The notes: a model not told the origin generated them from the sequence alone. A stretch of DNA of 64,000 nucleotides from Brassicibacter mesophilus (GCF_050433385.1 NZ_JBNPXI010000007.1:1-64000), one strand, 5' to 3'; shown: positions 43,966-51,906, counted from the first letter of the stretch. Translations and numbers: made by a program.

Positions 43966-44745
43966 CTATAGCTTATTATTATTCCAATTCTCTAATGCTG
44001 CATTTATAGACCTTTCCATTTCGTACATAAAGTCTGAACCTGTTTTTCTAGCATAGAAAATTTGTCCGAAGTTTTCTGCATTAAATTTATTATCTTTTGG
44101 TACCATTTTTTCTCTTTCTTTAAACATATCCTTTAGTTCATCATCATTTAATTTTCTATACTTCTCGTCAAAAACAATATATTTTCTTTCAAATCTTGGT
44201 CTAGGCTTCGCATCATACCCCTCAGGATAATAGCCTAATGTCAACATACATATAGGAAATGCATACTCTGGCAGTTCTAATAGTTCTCTATGTTTTTCAT
44301 AGTTTTCCATTACATCCCCAATATAACAGGAGCCTATACCAAGTGATTCAGCTGTAATCACAGCATTTTGAGCAGCTATTATTGCATCATCGCATGCAAG
44401 TAAAAAATCTGCTTTCCCAGGTCCATTATATTCAATTTCATTTTTCTCACAGTATTCTTTTACATTACAACACTCATAATAATCATACCATCGCTGCACA
44501 TCAGCTAAAAATACAAGCACAACTGGTGCACCTGCTATAAATGGTTGGTTATCACATGTTTTACTAAGAATGTTTTTTGTTTCCTGATCCTTTATTACTA
44601 GTATTGAATAAAACATAGCATTACCTGCTGTAGGTGCTCTCATTGCTCCTTCTATTATTGTGTCTAAATGGTCCTTCGAAATTTCTTTAGAATTATATTT
44701 CCTTAAGGATGTTCTTTGACTTATTACTCTTATTACCTCATTCAC
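43966..44745 (-). CDS. Nitroreductase family protein
   Basis: A 259-residue FMN-dependent nitroreductase-fold protein. RTSLRKYNSKEIS at the N-terminus forms the phosphate/FMN-binding start, PTAGNAMFYS follows, and AESLGIGSCYIGDVMENYE is the family glycine-rich part. It probably reduces a quinone, flavin or nitro compound with NAD(P)H. It lies inside the recombinase element, divergent from the recombinase, with 208 bp between them holding both promoters. GGGGGA precedes the ATG. Substrate unknown. Confidence 0.88.
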   Translation of the reverse strand: MNEVIRVISQRTSLRKYNSKEISKDHLDTIIEGAMRAPTAGNAMFYSILVIKDQETKNILSKTCDNQPFIAGAPVVLVFLADVQRWYDYYECCNVKEYCEKNEIEYNGPGKADFLLACDDAIIAAQNAVITAESLGIGSCYIGDVMENYEKHRELLELPEYAFPICMLTLGYYPEGYDAKPRPRFERKYIVFDEKYRKLNDDELKDMFKEREKMVPKDNKFNAENFGQIFYARKTGSDFMYEMERSINAALENWNNNKL

Positions 44746-44926
44746 AATATATTCCCCCTTTAAAATAAACTAAAAACTCTGATAAGAGACTTAAATGTTG
44801 TATTATATTTATACTCAATTTAAAGTTCTCATGTTGATTATCTATATATTTCTATATATTCTTTTCAATTCCTTTAACAAATCATAATTAATCACCTTAT
44901 ATGCATTCTTATTAATTTTATAACTG

Positions 44927-44934
44927 CATATATA
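44927..44934 (+). promoter_or_regulatory. CATATATA box upstream of the recombinase gene
   Basis: This octamer, 20 bp before the recombinase ATG, resembles the -10 element of the mother-cell sporulation factors sigma-E and sigma-K. I could not fix a matching -35. Weak. Confidence 0.25.
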
Positions 44935-44953
44935 GTAATATCGAGGTGGTTTA

Positions 44954-46384
44954 ATGAAAAAGGTAGCTATATATATTAGAGTTTCTACTCAAGAACAAGC
45001 TAAAGAGGGATATTCTATAGAAGCTCAAAAGGATAAACTAATAAGCTACTGTGACGCTAAAAGCTGGTCAATATATGATATATACATAGATGGCGGATAC
45101 TCAGGGTCTAATCTAGATAGACCTGCTTTACATGCATTACTATCTATCCTATCCAAAATAGATATAGTATTGGTATATAAATTAGACAGACTATCTAGAA
45201 GCCAAATTGATACGCTGACACTTATAGAAAATCATTTTCTTACTAATGGCGTTGATTTTGTAAGCTTGACTGAAGCATTTGACACCACGTCCTCTTTCGG
45301 ACGTGCAATGATAGGTATGCTTTCTGTATTTGCTCAGCTAGAAAGAGAAGCTATAAAAGAAAGAAGCAGACTAGGAAAAGAAAAAAGAGTAAAAAATGGG
45401 TTATGGCATGGGGGTGGTATTACAGCCACTGGATACAAGTATATACCTGGAACAAATGAGCTTGTTATCGATGACTACGAGGCATTACAAGTAAAAGAAA
45501 TCTTCAAACTGTATAATACAGGTCTAGGATATACATCTATAGCTGATAGATTAAATAAAAAAGGATACATAAAGAATAATGGACGTAGCTGGAGTTCTAA
45601 TGCTATAAAACGTATTCTTCAAAATCCAATCTATAAAGGCTTTGTTACTTTTAGCGGAAATATATATAAAGGAAATCATGAACCAATAATCAGAGAAGAG
45701 TTGTTTGAAAATACTCAAAAGCTACTTAAGAAAAGGAGTAAGCGCTACGTTCACGAATCCAAGTTTTTACTAGGCTCTATGATGACCTGTGGATATTGTG
45801 GTGCAAGAATCAAAGCTGCTTGGTCGCATAATGGCAACAATAATTCCAAGTACTTTTTTTATGGATGCTATTCAATAATAAAGAGTCCTAAGCATATGAT
45901 AAAGGATCTAAACTGTCCTTCTAAACGCATAAAAATGGACTTAGTTGAAGAATGGTTTTTAGACGAGCTAAAAAAGCATGAAGTAGATGAAAGCATGCTA
46001 ACATCAATATATGATAAGCAGACTGAAAGCCATATTCAAGATATAAATGTTAGTAGCATAAAGAAACAGATTGCAAAAATAGATAAGCAAATAGATAAAA
46101 TCTTGCATTTATATATACATCAAAATTTTACATCTGAAAAAGTTGTCTCTACATTGAAGCTTTTAGAAAATCAAAAAATAATATTGAATAATGAGCTAAA
46201 TAAAGAATTATCTAAAACACCAAAGACTATTAACATAAAGTCTCAAGAATTATTAGAGTATAAATCTAATTTTGTTAATATATGGAATAGAGCTACTTTT
46301 GAACAAAAAAGAAGAATAATAGGAGATATTACAAAACACATTATTCTCTATAAAGATAGTATCAAAATCGAATGGAACGTATAG
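44954..46384 (+). CDS. Large serine recombinase (integrase)
   Basis: A 476-residue large serine integrase. Catalytic domain: YIRVSTQEQAKEGYS with the nucleophile Ser10, then YKLDRLSR (catalytic Arg residues) and GRAMIGMLSVFAQLERE. The recombinase domain spans about 160-260 (YTSIADRLNKKGY). A zinc ribbon follows (CGYC near 282, CY and CPS near 305-325), then a coiled coil (about 365-420). GAGGTGG precedes the ATG. The stop TAG lies inside the right att arm. This is the expected size and layout for phage and conjugative-element integrases. It is the only recombination gene of the element; no recombination directionality factor is apparent. Confidence 0.93.
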   Translation: MKKVAIYIRVSTQEQAKEGYSIEAQKDKLISYCDAKSWSIYDIYIDGGYSGSNLDRPALHALLSILSKIDIVLVYKLDRLSRSQIDTLTLIENHFLTNGVDFVSLTEAFDTTSSFGRAMIGMLSVFAQLEREAIKERSRLGKEKRVKNGLWHGGGITATGYKYIPGTNELVIDDYEALQVKEIFKLYNTGLGYTSIADRLNKKGYIKNNGRSWSSNAIKRILQNPIYKGFVTFSGNIYKGNHEPIIREELFENTQKLLKKRSKRYVHESKFLLGSMMTCGYCGARIKAAWSHNGNNNSKYFFYGCYSIIKSPKHMIKDLNCPSKRIKMDLVEEWFLDELKKHEVDESMLTSIYDKQTESHIQDINVSSIKKQIAKIDKQIDKILHLYIHQNFTSEKVVSTLKLLENQKIILNNELNKELSKTPKTINIKSQELLEYKSNFVNIWNRATFEQKRRIIGDITKHIILYKDSIKIEWNV

Positions 46385-46406
46385 ACACAATTTACATTAT
46401 CTCATA
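46381..46406. other. Right attachment junction of the serine-recombinase element
   Basis: Inward arm ATAGACACAATTTACATT (46381-46398), then ATCT and core CATA (46403-46406). To the right is the transporter 5' fragment. Confidence 0.75.
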
Positions 46407-46500
46407 CTAAAGATGTATCTCTTTTCATTATCATAAAAGCTAGTATGAGAACCATAAATATTACATAGATTAGATGCAGTGCATTTAACTCAATTCCCAC
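46402..46500 (-). CDS. Interrupted membrane transporter, 5' fragment
   Basis: Thirty-two codons from GTG (46498-46500), six bases after a perfect AAGGAGGG, up to a TGA created at the element junction. The product MGIELNALHL... is one transmembrane helix (LIYVIFMVLILAFMIM) followed by KRDTSLV. It fits exactly in front of CIIGIFILG at 43342: the Val codon GTA (46407-46405) is followed by Cys TGT (43342-43340) once the CATA cores join. Without excision it yields only a 32-residue peptide. Confidence 0.8.
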   Translation of the reverse strand: MGIELNALHLIYVIFMVLILAFMIMKRDTSLV

Positions 46501-46632
46501 TTCGATCCCTCCTTAAAAAATTTGTATACTATTAAAATATGCAAGTAGAAAAAAAGCGTGAAAATATTTAATTATCACTTCTCAGTCTTTAGATGATATA
46601 ATTAAAATACAAATGAAAAGGAGTGATTCATC

Positions 46633-47733
46633 ATAAAAAGGAAATTCAACTATTTCAACCTACTTCCTCTTATTATTATTTCAATACTATTATTTAGATT
46701 TATAAATGACCCTGATTCTTTAAGTCCATTTACAAAGATACTAAGTCCATTTGTCTGGGCATTTATTATAGCATACTTACTTAATCCTTTACTTGTAAGT
46801 ATTGAAAAAAAGTTTAAGCTGAAAAGAATTTTTAGCATTCTTATAGTATACATTTTAATGCTTTGTATTATTGTGTTAATAATCACTATTTTTGCACCGA
46901 AAATAGTCGTTAGCTTTAGAAATCTATTAAATGAAATACCTGGTTTTATTACTGCAACTGAAAATATGCTAGACTCTAATACAGTTAATATCAAGCTACT
47001 AGATAGGCTAGGTATAACAGACTATTTACAAGAAAACTTCAATAATATCCTAGACCAGCTTAGTAGTACTCTTAACCCTATAATAAATAAAACTATAGTT
47101 CAAGTTATAGATATTACATCTGCTATTACTTCTACCTTTGTTGACTTTGGTCTTGGAGTAGTGATATCAATTTATTTATTAAAAGATAAAGAAATCTTTA
47201 TCAAGCAGGCCAAAAGACTTGTATATGCAGTTTGTAATACTGAAAAAGCTGATAACTTGATAAACATAGGTGCTGAATCAAATATAGTTTTTTCAAAGTA
47301 TTTAATTGGTAAGCTTATTGACTCTCTTATCATAGGTGTATTGTGTTTTATAGGTACATTAATATTAAATACACCATATCCATTGATAATAAGCACAATA
47401 GTGTTTGTTACAAATATGATACCTTACTTTGGACCTTTTATCGGGATGATACCAGCTGTTATTATCACATTGTTCTATAGCCCTATCAAAGCTTTTTGGG
47501 TATTCATTTTCATACTTGCGCTTCAGCAGTTTGATGGTTTATACCTTGGTCCAAAAATCTTAGGTACTCAAGTGGGTGTAAAGCCATTTTGGATAATATC
47601 TGCAATCATCATCGGTGGAGGACTATTTGGAGTAATGGGTATGCTTTTAGCAGTGCCTATAGCTGCAGTAATAAAAACAATGCTTCAAAAATATGTAAAC
47701 ACCAGACTTGAAAGGAAAAATATTGATATATAA
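46633..47733 (+). CDS. AI-2E family transporter with non-AUG start
   Basis: A 366-residue polytopic protein of the AI-2E/PerM family; the C-terminal block LALQQFDGLYLGPKILGTQVG and IGGGLFGVMGMLLAVPIAAV is diagnostic. The first in-frame ATG is at 46858, which would remove two N-terminal helices. Coding clearly begins earlier: the frame opens after TGA at 46624-46626 and reads (I)KRKFNYFNLLPLIII. AAGGAG at 46618-46623 is six bases before ATC and nine before ATA (46633-46635), and neither ATG, GTG nor TTG occurs. I take ATA as start. Members export or balance various small ions; the substrate is unknown. Confidence 0.8.
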   Translation: MKRKFNYFNLLPLIIISILLFRFINDPDSLSPFTKILSPFVWAFIIAYLLNPLLVSIEKKFKLKRIFSILIVYILMLCIIVLIITIFAPKIVVSFRNLLNEIPGFITATENMLDSNTVNIKLLDRLGITDYLQENFNNILDQLSSTLNPIINKTIVQVIDITSAITSTFVDFGLGVVISIYLLKDKEIFIKQAKRLVYAVCNTEKADNLINIGAESNIVFSKYLIGKLIDSLIIGVLCFIGTLILNTPYPLIISTIVFVTNMIPYFGPFIGMIPAVIITLFYSPIKAFWVFIFILALQQFDGLYLGPKILGTQVGVKPFWIISAIIIGGGLFGVMGMLLAVPIAAVIKTMLQKYVNTRLERKNIDI

Positions 47734-47750
47734 TAAAAAATATTAGATAA

Positions 47751-47797
47751 AAGAAAAAATATTAGAATATAGCTTCTAATATTTTTTCTTTATTATT
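47751..47797 (+). terminator. Terminator of the AI-2E family gene
   Basis: A perfect, very AT-rich 17-bp stem (47751-47767 with 47774-47790) with a 6-base loop, then TATTATT. It may also serve the convergent PAP2 gene. Confidence 0.75.
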
Positions 47798-47830
47798 CAT
47801 TCAATATTATTCTTATATAATGAGTATCTT

Positions 47831-48508
47831 CTATAGTTTCCTATGTGCAATCTCAACTCCAATTATACAGAAATACAGCCATATGAATCCTCCTCCAAAT
47901 CCTGCTATGACGTCTGTAGGCCAATGTACTCCAAGATATATTCTGCTAAATCCCATTAGTCCTATAAACACAATTGTAAGAATCCATAAAGAAATCTTTT
48001 TTATATCCCATTTTTTATTTCTTACAAGAAGATAAGTTGCCATTCCATAAAAGCTCATAGCAATCATTGCATGACCACTTGGAAAGCTAAACCCTCCCTG
48101 TTCCACTAGAAAGTATGCCTCTGGCCTTATCCTTTCAAAATAATTCTTAAGAGTTGCATTTAAACCATAGCTTCCTAAAATCGATGTTAATAAGGCTAAT
48201 AACTCAATATGATGCTTATTTTTTACTAGATGCCATATTAAAAAAGGAGCTATTAGAAAATAAAAGCTTACTGAACCTAAAAAGCTTATTATAACCATGA
48301 TATTTTTTATATTAGGTTTAATACCTTTATGTATTGATGATATAACTTTTTCATCAAAATAAATACCACCTGTACTTATCATTACTTGATTTGCAAATTT
48401 GAGAAATACTATTAAAAATCCTGCTGATATTATAACTCCTAAGATAGATAGCAATAAGAATCTAGAGTTCGCTTTATAACTTATTCTGTTCTTATTTTTC
48501 AAATTCAC
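47831..48508 (-). CDS. PAP2 family phosphatase (membrane)
   Basis: A 225-residue membrane phosphatase with the three PAP2 motifs: KNYFERIRP (about 123-131), FPSGHAM (about 143-149, catalytic His) and SRIYLGVHWPTD (about 186-197, nucleophilic His). Five or six helices. Such enzymes dephosphorylate undecaprenyl pyrophosphate or phosphatidic acid at the outer face of the membrane. GAGGG precedes the ATG. Either lipid is possible here. Confidence 0.9.
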   Translation of the reverse strand: MNLKNKNRISYKANSRFLLLSILGVIISAGFLIVFLKFANQVMISTGGIYFDEKVISSIHKGIKPNIKNIMVIISFLGSVSFYFLIAPFLIWHLVKNKHHIELLALLTSILGSYGLNATLKNYFERIRPEAYFLVEQGGFSFPSGHAMIAMSFYGMATYLLVRNKKWDIKKISLWILTIVFIGLMGFSRIYLGVHWPTDVIAGFGGGFIWLYFCIIGVEIAHRKL

Positions 48509-48612
48509 CCTCCTCTAAAACGAATGCTTTTTTAAAGCTATAATAGTTATTATATTATTAATTCTATCGTATATCCATATCTTTTTCGTTACTATGATGC
48601 TTTTCAACTATT

Positions 48613-48761
48613 TAATCCACGTTATCCACATTATCCACATTTCATAGTGGATAATTTATGTAAACGTCAATTCATGCATTTAACATCCTTTGATTTATAT
48701 TACTTTACATAAGTTCAATTTTTCCACATAATTTTAAGTTATCCACATTAAGTTATTAACA
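48613..48761. promoter_or_regulatory. DnaA-box cluster
   Basis: Three perfect TTATCCACA boxes: 48622-48630 and 48631-48639 (directly abutting) and 48739-48747. Near matches are TTATCCACT on the minus strand (46-54 of the 48600s), TTTTCCACA at 48720-48728, TAATCCACG at 48613-48621 and TTATTAACA at 48753-48761. All lie in an intergenic gap. No dnaA or dnaN is near, so this looks like a DnaA-binding cluster outside the origin rather than oriC. Confidence 0.6.
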
Positions 48762-48773
48762 ACTTTTTTGCAT

Positions 48774-49490
48774 CTATCTGCTCTCAAGTTCATCAAAATA
48801 TCTTATTATCCCTATGTATATGCTCCAGGCTACCTTTTCCTGATACTTAGGATCGTTTAGTAGTTTTTCTTCTTTTGGATTAGAAAGAAAACCGCATTCT
48901 ATCAAGACAGATGGTACTGAAACTTCCCTGATTATATATATACTGTCTCTTGGCTGTGGAACTCTCTTATTATCTTTATCTAAAACATTTCTTAGCTCCT
49001 CCTGTACTAAAAAGGCAAGTTTCTTACTTTCTTCACATCCTTTTTTGTAAAAGGCCTGGGCACCATAGTACTGTGACTGTGGAAAACTATTAAGATGAAT
49101 TGATAGAAATACATCAGGCTCACTTTCATTTATTAAAATCTTTCTATTTCTCAAGTCTTCGTTCTTTTTTGCTCTAATTGTAGGAGAGTTTTCTGTATAA
49201 AGTCCTTCATCTTTATCTCTGGTTAATATGACAATACCTCCATTTTGCTCTATCAGCCTTCTGAGCTTTAGTGCAATATCTAGATTTATGTCGTCTTCCA
49301 TCTTCCCTTGTTTTCCTATTGCACCAGGGTCTATTCCTCCATGACCTGCATCAATGGCTATAATTTTATTTGTTATTGGTAAGTACATTGTCGTTACCGC
49401 TTCATCTTTTACAATATACCAAAAAAGCATACATATTATAACTAATGGTATCATAAGTAGTACTTGTTTTCTTATTACTATTATTCTCAT
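48774..49490 (-). CDS. cwlD: N-acetylmuramoyl-L-alanine amidase CwlD
   Basis: A 238-residue zinc amidase (Amidase_3). A signal anchor (about 8-25) precedes the catalytic domain: IAIDAGHGGIDPGA (zinc His), SIHLNSFP (second His) and VLIECGFLSN (catalytic Glu). CwlD removes peptides from muramic acid to make muramic-lactam in the spore cortex, which supports a spore former. The ATG at 49488-49490, seven bases after GGAGG, is preferred to an in-frame start 27 bases upstream. Its position next to rpsI-rplM is usual in clostridia and bacilli. Confidence 0.9.
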   Translation of the reverse strand: MRIIVIRKQVLLMIPLVIICMLFWYIVKDEAVTTMYLPITNKIIAIDAGHGGIDPGAIGKQGKMEDDINLDIALKLRRLIEQNGGIVILTRDKDEGLYTENSPTIRAKKNEDLRNRKILINESEPDVFLSIHLNSFPQSQYYGAQAFYKKGCEESKKLAFLVQEELRNVLDKDNKRVPQPRDSIYIIREVSVPSVLIECGFLSNPKEEKLLNDPKYQEKVAWSIYIGIIRYFDELESR

Positions 49491-49572
49491 AAAGATACCT
49501 CCATCAATAATCTGCATATAATATACTATTTTCCATCTATTTGTCTTTATTACAAAATGCTATGGAACAGAA

Positions 49573-49632
49573 CAAAAAAATTAATACGACTGGTCCAAGT
49601 TTAGATAAAACTACACCTGAGCCAAGTCGTAT
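49573..49632 (-). terminator. Terminator of the MA-type peptidase gene
   Basis: ATACGACT and its complement (arms 49625-49632 and 49584-49591, plus inner GG/CC pairs) with a long loop, then seven T in eight bases on the minus strand (49580-49574). Confidence 0.6.
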
Positions 49633-49662
49633 CGTTAAAGTCTATGCAATAGTTTAGTTTTT

Positions 49663-50835
49663 TTATTGATTTCTTCTAATATTTTCAATATATCTTTTAT
49701 CTAATCTCTCTACACTTATTCCTAGTACTTTACTAACAACCTTATGAAACCTTTCTATTGATGTCTTATCAGTTTCTAATCCCGTTCCTTCAATATATGA
49801 ATATTCGCCTAGCTTTAGGACTATTTCATTCAGTTTTTGTTTGCCAAATTCTTGAGCTATAAACTGAACTATTAGACCTGAAGAGTTATAATATCTATTT
49901 ATTAAAGTATTATCTGTCATTGCTTCTAAATTCTTTCCCTCAAGTTCTTTCATACTCCACATTTCTTTTAGTATTTTCCCATTCAGGTTATTTATATCAT
50001 AATCATAAAATTCAGTGTAGTACATAGCAAGCCCTTCCGCAAACCAATATGGCAGGTTATTGTTTGCAGCTCCTATAGTTATCTTATGAGTAAGCTCATG
50101 TTCTATTACTTCTCTATAATCCTGCTGTGTATCGTATATCTTGCTTTTTATTGATTCGGGATATTCATACCAACCAGCAAACTGCCATGCAAAAGAAAGC
50201 TTAACTGATTGTCGTAATAGCTCATGATCTTGATATAGCTTTATAACCGTATTATCTCTTGGCTCTATCCCTATCCTATTAATCATATTTTGATATGCTT
50301 CCTCTGCACCCTTTGCTGCTAATAATGCATTTTCTTTAAATCCATCGGGATATCTTATTATATAGTGGTCTGTTTTTAGTATATTAAAAGCAATATCTGA
50401 ATCCAGCCATTTATTATCTACTTTTATGTATCTTACGGGAAAACTAATGTTATGCTTCTTATTATTAAAGGTATATGATTGCTCCAAATCTGCTATTACT
50501 TCATTCTCCTTAGTGCTTTTGATATCTAATACTGTTATATTTAAGTCAGTTATATTGTTCATTTGTATGTCTCTAAACCAACTTTTTCTTTCTGCTATGT
50601 ATTCATTTTCTATAGTATTGATAGTTATTAAATAATCTTTAATGTTGTTTTCGTCTATTGCTGAAAGCTGTTTCTTTATCACAGCTTCTATTTCTTTCTT
50701 TAATACTAAATCTTTTCCATCTATCCCTTCGCTACTATTTCTTTTATCGTCTATATCTGTTTTTGAGCATCCTGATATAAGTATTAGCATTGCAATAATT
50801 ATGTATAAAGTTTTTAGCTTTTTTATATTCAACAC
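49663..50835 (-). CDS. Lipoprotein metallopeptidase, MA-clan (HExxH) type
   Basis: A 390-residue lipoprotein: lipobox ISGC with Cys23, an NTF2-like middle part, then a gluzincin zinc site HELTH near 244-248 with the third ligand Glu in PYWFAEGLAMYY. This matches peptidase-MA-like domains of clostridial envelope proteins. It is anchored outside the cell and probably cleaves an envelope protein; the target is unknown. AAGGAGG precedes the start. It lies between rpsI and cwlD, in the same direction as both. Confidence 0.8.
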   Translation of the reverse strand: MLNIKKLKTLYIIIAMLILISGCSKTDIDDKRNSSEGIDGKDLVLKKEIEAVIKKQLSAIDENNIKDYLITINTIENEYIAERKSWFRDIQMNNITDLNITVLDIKSTKENEVIADLEQSYTFNNKKHNISFPVRYIKVDNKWLDSDIAFNILKTDHYIIRYPDGFKENALLAAKGAEEAYQNMINRIGIEPRDNTVIKLYQDHELLRQSVKLSFAWQFAGWYEYPESIKSKIYDTQQDYREVIEHELTHKITIGAANNNLPYWFAEGLAMYYTEFYDYDINNLNGKILKEMWSMKELEGKNLEAMTDNTLINRYYNSSGLIVQFIAQEFGKQKLNEIVLKLGEYSYIEGTGLETDKTSIERFHKVVSKVLGISVERLDKRYIENIRRNQ

Positions 50836-50867
50836 CTCCTTGTATTTATGATATGCTTATAATATAA

Positions 50868-50898
50868 AAAAAAACACTGGGAAACCCAGCGTTTTTTT
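50868..50898 (-). terminator. Terminator after rpsI
   Basis: On the minus strand AACGCTGGG pairs with CCCAGTGTT (one G-U), loop of three, followed by eight or more T. The mismatch on the plus strand shows it works in the rpsI direction. Confidence 0.8.
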
Positions 50899-51289
50899 AT
50901 CTCTTTGAGAATTGTGGTGCACGTCTTGCTTTTTTGAGACCATATTTCTTTCTTTCTTTCATTCTTGGGTCTCTTGTTAAGAAGCCTGCTTTTTTAAGTA
51001 TTGGTCTTAATTCTTCATCAGCCTTTAATAGAGCTCTAGATATACCATGTCTAACTGCTCCAGCTTGACCTGTAGAACCACCACCATTTACTGTTACTAT
51101 AGCATCATATTTATCAAGTGTATCAGTAATTGTTAAAGGTTCTCTAACAACCACTCTTAATGTTTCATAATCAAAATATTCTTCTAAACTTCTTTTATTT
51201 ATAGTAATGTTACCTGAACCAGGTAATAATCTAACTCTTGCGATAGCTTTTTTTCTTCTACCAGTTCCATAATATTGAACCTTAGCCAT
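50897..51289 (-). CDS. rpsI: 30S ribosomal protein S9
   Basis: A 130-residue S9 with the N-terminal YYGTGRRKKAIARVRL and the C-terminal KKYGLKKARRAPQFSKR tail, whose last Arg contacts the P-site tRNA. Full length. Twenty-three bp behind rplM in the conserved rplM-rpsI pair. Confidence 0.97.
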   Translation of the reverse strand: MAKVQYYGTGRRKKAIARVRLLPGSGNITINKRSLEEYFDYETLRVVVREPLTITDTLDKYDAIVTVNGGGSTGQAGAVRHGISRALLKADEELRPILKKAGFLTRDPRMKERKKYGLKKARRAPQFSKR

Positions 51290-51312
51290 TTACAGTCCTC
51301 CCTTCCTGAAAA

Positions 51313-51741
51313 CTATATTTCATAAACTTCAGGTTTTTGAGCTTGATGTTTATGTTCTGCACCGCTATATACATTTAATTTCTTATACATAGCTCTTCCT
51401 AAACTATTCTTTGGAAGCATACCTTTAACTGCATGTTTAATAGCTTCCGCTGGTTTACTAACCATTAGCTTTTTATAAGGAATTTCTTTAAGTCCTCCAG
51501 CATATCCTGTATGATATCTATACATCTTTTGTTCAAGTTTGTTACCAGTTAATACAACCTTGTCAGCATTTACAACGATTACGTGGTCACCTGTATCAAC
51601 ATGAGGAGTATAAATTGGTTTATTTTTTCCAGTTAATATTTTTGCAATTTCAGTCGAAAGTCTACCTAATGTTTTTCCTTCTGCATCAATAACATACCAT
51701 TTTCTTTCAATTTCATGTGGTTTAGCTACATAGCTTTTCAT
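51313..51741 (-). CDS. rplM: 50S ribosomal protein L13
   Basis: A 142-residue L13 with GRLSTEIAKILTGKNKP, HVDTGDHVIVVNADKV and KGMLPKNSLGRAM. It binds 23S rRNA early in 50S assembly. A structured leader with an attenuator-like hairpin lies just upstream. Confidence 0.97.
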   Translation of the reverse strand: MKSYVAKPHEIERKWYVIDAEGKTLGRLSTEIAKILTGKNKPIYTPHVDTGDHVIVVNADKVVLTGNKLEQKMYRYHTGYAGGLKEIPYKKLMVSKPAEAIKHAVKGMLPKNSLGRAMYKKLNVYSGAEHKHQAQKPEVYEI

Positions 51742-51755
51742 CTTTTTCCCTCCTT

Positions 51756-51809
51756 ATCCACCGATGAGTCATGAGTTTATATAAAAAATCCGGGGCTAGT
51801 GGATTTTTT
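51756..51809 (-). promoter_or_regulatory. rplM (L13) leader with mutually exclusive hairpins
   Basis: On the minus strand AAAAAATCC (51809-51801) pairs with GGATTTTTT (51791-51783), a terminator-like stem. The overlapping ATCCAC (51804-51799) can instead pair with GTGGAT (51761-51756), which touches the Shine-Dalgarno region. This alternative pairing suggests L13 autoregulation, as in the L13 leader known from Firmicutes; I did not align it to that family. Confidence 0.5.
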
Positions 51810-51906
51810 TCTCTAACACACCTATATATTGTAATACATTGATCCAAGTGTGTCAAGATGTTTTGAGACTAATAAAGTAAATTATATAAATATCAGTCAA
51901 ACATAA

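Larger units (their letters stand above)
43341..46406. mobile_element. Gene-interrupting serine-recombinase element (3,062 bp)
   Basis: The element is bounded by CATA in direct orientation at 43341-43344 and 46403-46406. It contains a LOG-family gene, a nitroreductase gene and a large serine recombinase gene, and splits a transporter gene. The inner ends 43347-43364 and 46381-46398 are inverted repeats matching at 16 of 18 bases, as attP arms would. In the circle these arms flank ten bases whose centre is CA, a non-palindromic dinucleotide lying in the shared core, as serine integrases require. Joining the outer flanks restores the transporter frame exactly. All of this is read from sequence; excision in cells is inferred. 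Confidence 0.82.

Noticed and set aside
48613..48761. Chromosomal origin oriC
   Set aside because: No dnaA, dnaN, rpmH or gidA gene is close, and no clear unwinding element is visible; kept only as a DnaA-box cluster.
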